A stretch of 41,557 nt of DNA from Candidatus Gastranaerophilales bacterium (GTDB lineage Bacteria > Cyanobacteriota > Vampirovibrionia > Gastranaerophilales > Gastranaerophilaceae), in contig CALURX010000018.1 of NCBI GenBank assembly GCA_944323265.1, positions 1 through 41,557 on the forward strand, in the 5' to 3' direction. Positions 41,183 through 41,557 of this stretch are shown here, piece by piece. A program made the translations under genes and the position numbers. Position 1 is the stretch's first letter. Every line of letters starts with the position of its first letter. Below the pieces are notes generated by a model that was not told the DNA's origin, made no database searches, and saw nothing but the letters and a program-made list of their open reading frames with translations.

Positions 41183-41468
41183 GGGTATAAAACCGGAAGA
41201 AGAAACAATTATCAAATCTATTCTTGAACCGTATAAAGATAAGTACGGATTTTATTTCTACGGTTCTCGTGTGAAAGGAAACTTTCGTCCTCTTTCGGAT
41301 TTGGATATATTGATTAAAGGCTCGGAGGAAGCAAAATGGAATGATGTGGCTGATTTGAAAGAACAATTTGACCAAAGCAGACTTCCTTATATTGTTAACT
41401 TCGCGGACTACTATTCTATTGACGAAAAGTTTTATAACCTGATAAAAGACGATTTGGTGGAGATATAA
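41172..41468 (+). CDS. MNT-family nucleotidyltransferase antitoxin
   Basis: 98 residues, minimal nucleotidyltransferase. GSRVKG at 31-36 and SDLDI (Asp43, Asp45) form the catalytic motif. Known MNT antitoxins AMPylate or otherwise modify the HEPN partner near its RNase motif. The AAGAGG ribosome site inside the HEPN 3' end supports coupled translation. It appears complete. Confidence 0.9.
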   Translation: MPIKGIKPEEETIIKSILEPYKDKYGFYFYGSRVKGNFRPLSDLDILIKGSEEAKWNDVADLKEQFDQSRLPYIVNFADYYSIDEKFYNLIKDDLVEI

Positions 41469-41480
41469 TCCCTCTCCTTA

Positions 41481-41504
41481 GAGGCACTAGTGTCCAAATA
41501 AAAA
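41481..41504 (-). repeat. Copy 2 of terminal inverted repeat (right end of window)
   Basis: Reverse complement of 61-84 with one mismatch. The palindromic CACTAGTG lies inside. A-tract follows. The 89 bp after the MNT gene contain no gene. Confidence 0.55.
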
Positions 41505-41557
41505 AAACATACAACAATTGTTTTACATCTATATACCAATTTAAGCCTAGATGTAAT

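Noticed and set aside
41469-41557. Rho-independent terminator after the MNT gene
   Set aside because: CCTC...GAGG is too short and is followed by A-runs, not T-runs, on the plus strand.
1-41557. tRNA, rRNA, CRISPR array, insertion sequence or prophage
   Set aside because: No cloverleaf with a TTCRA arm, no regularly spaced repeats outside coding sequence, and no transposase, integrase or capsid gene were found; the S74 domains belong to pilin-anchored proteins, not phage tail genes.

Overview
The window is AT-rich, densely coded bacterial chromosome with the standard genetic code: TGA is used as a stop, for example at 14835-14837 and 21755-21757. Translation genes (pyrH, frr, fusA, rplI, argS), a type IV pilus/type II secretion core and many lineage-specific proteins with no obvious function are mixed together. 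The best guess is a non-photosynthetic gut relative of cyanobacteria (Gastranaerophilales/Melainabacteria). This rests on the overall flavour: prepilin-anchored fibre proteins with S74 chaperones, orphan motAB, and small AT-rich operons with convergent gene overlaps. It is an inference, not a proof. No tRNA, rRNA, CRISPR array, insertion sequence or prophage was seen.

Layout. 1-2.2 kb: a gene-free leader and the first pilin-anchored YadA-like/S74 adhesin. 2.2-5.1 kb: a tight pyrH-frr-cdsA-rnc operon. 5.1-13.2 kb: housekeeping and small genes (alpha/beta hydrolase, tpiA, mscL, fusA, an XRE regulator, a phosphopantetheinyl transferase, a membrane-anchored TPR protein). 13.3-21.2 kb: a secreted protein, then the pilus operon (GspC/PilP-like protein, secretin, PilB/GspE ATPase, PilC/GspF), a possible 25-codon micro-ORF, a small conserved-looking protein and an SDR. 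21.4-22.9 kb: an anti-sigma, ECF sigma and Spy-like periplasmic protein cassette. 22.9-29.3 kb, minus strand: a HEAT-repeat protein, an RNase H-like protein, motB, motA, a second XRE regulator and a 711-residue membrane protein. 29.4-30.5 kb: an orphan radical SAM/SPASM enzyme. 30.5-33.1 kb: a 657-bp gene-free but highly structured region, then the second pilin-anchored adhesin. 33.2-38.9 kb: deoC, uppP, queD, a uridine kinase-like gene, a FliK-like candidate, a MetE-like protein and rplI. 39.0-41.5 kb: argS followed directly by a HEPN/MNT toxin-antitoxin pair.

The most unusual system is the pair of paralogous adhesins (409-2124 and 31133-32962). Each joins a type IV prepilin N-terminus to trimeric YadA-type head repeats and a self-cleaving S74 intramolecular chaperone with a C-terminal coiled coil. 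Known trimeric adhesins of this type use an outer-membrane beta-barrel anchor; here the anchor would be a pilin helix. The pilus operon at 14-20 kb is the natural candidate to assemble or export them. Both genes share a leader with three complementary arms (A, B, C) that could form two mutually exclusive hairpins, and both share a downstream hairpin block. The region upstream of the second adhesin also holds an array of hairpins and a perfect homopyrimidine mirror repeat next to an inverted repeat, a geometry that allows a triple helix.

Two other themes recur. Several genes have a -10 element only 6-8 nt before the start codon and no Shine-Dalgarno sequence, which suggests leaderless mRNAs. 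Genes are also packed with TAATG or ATGA junctions and convergent overlaps.
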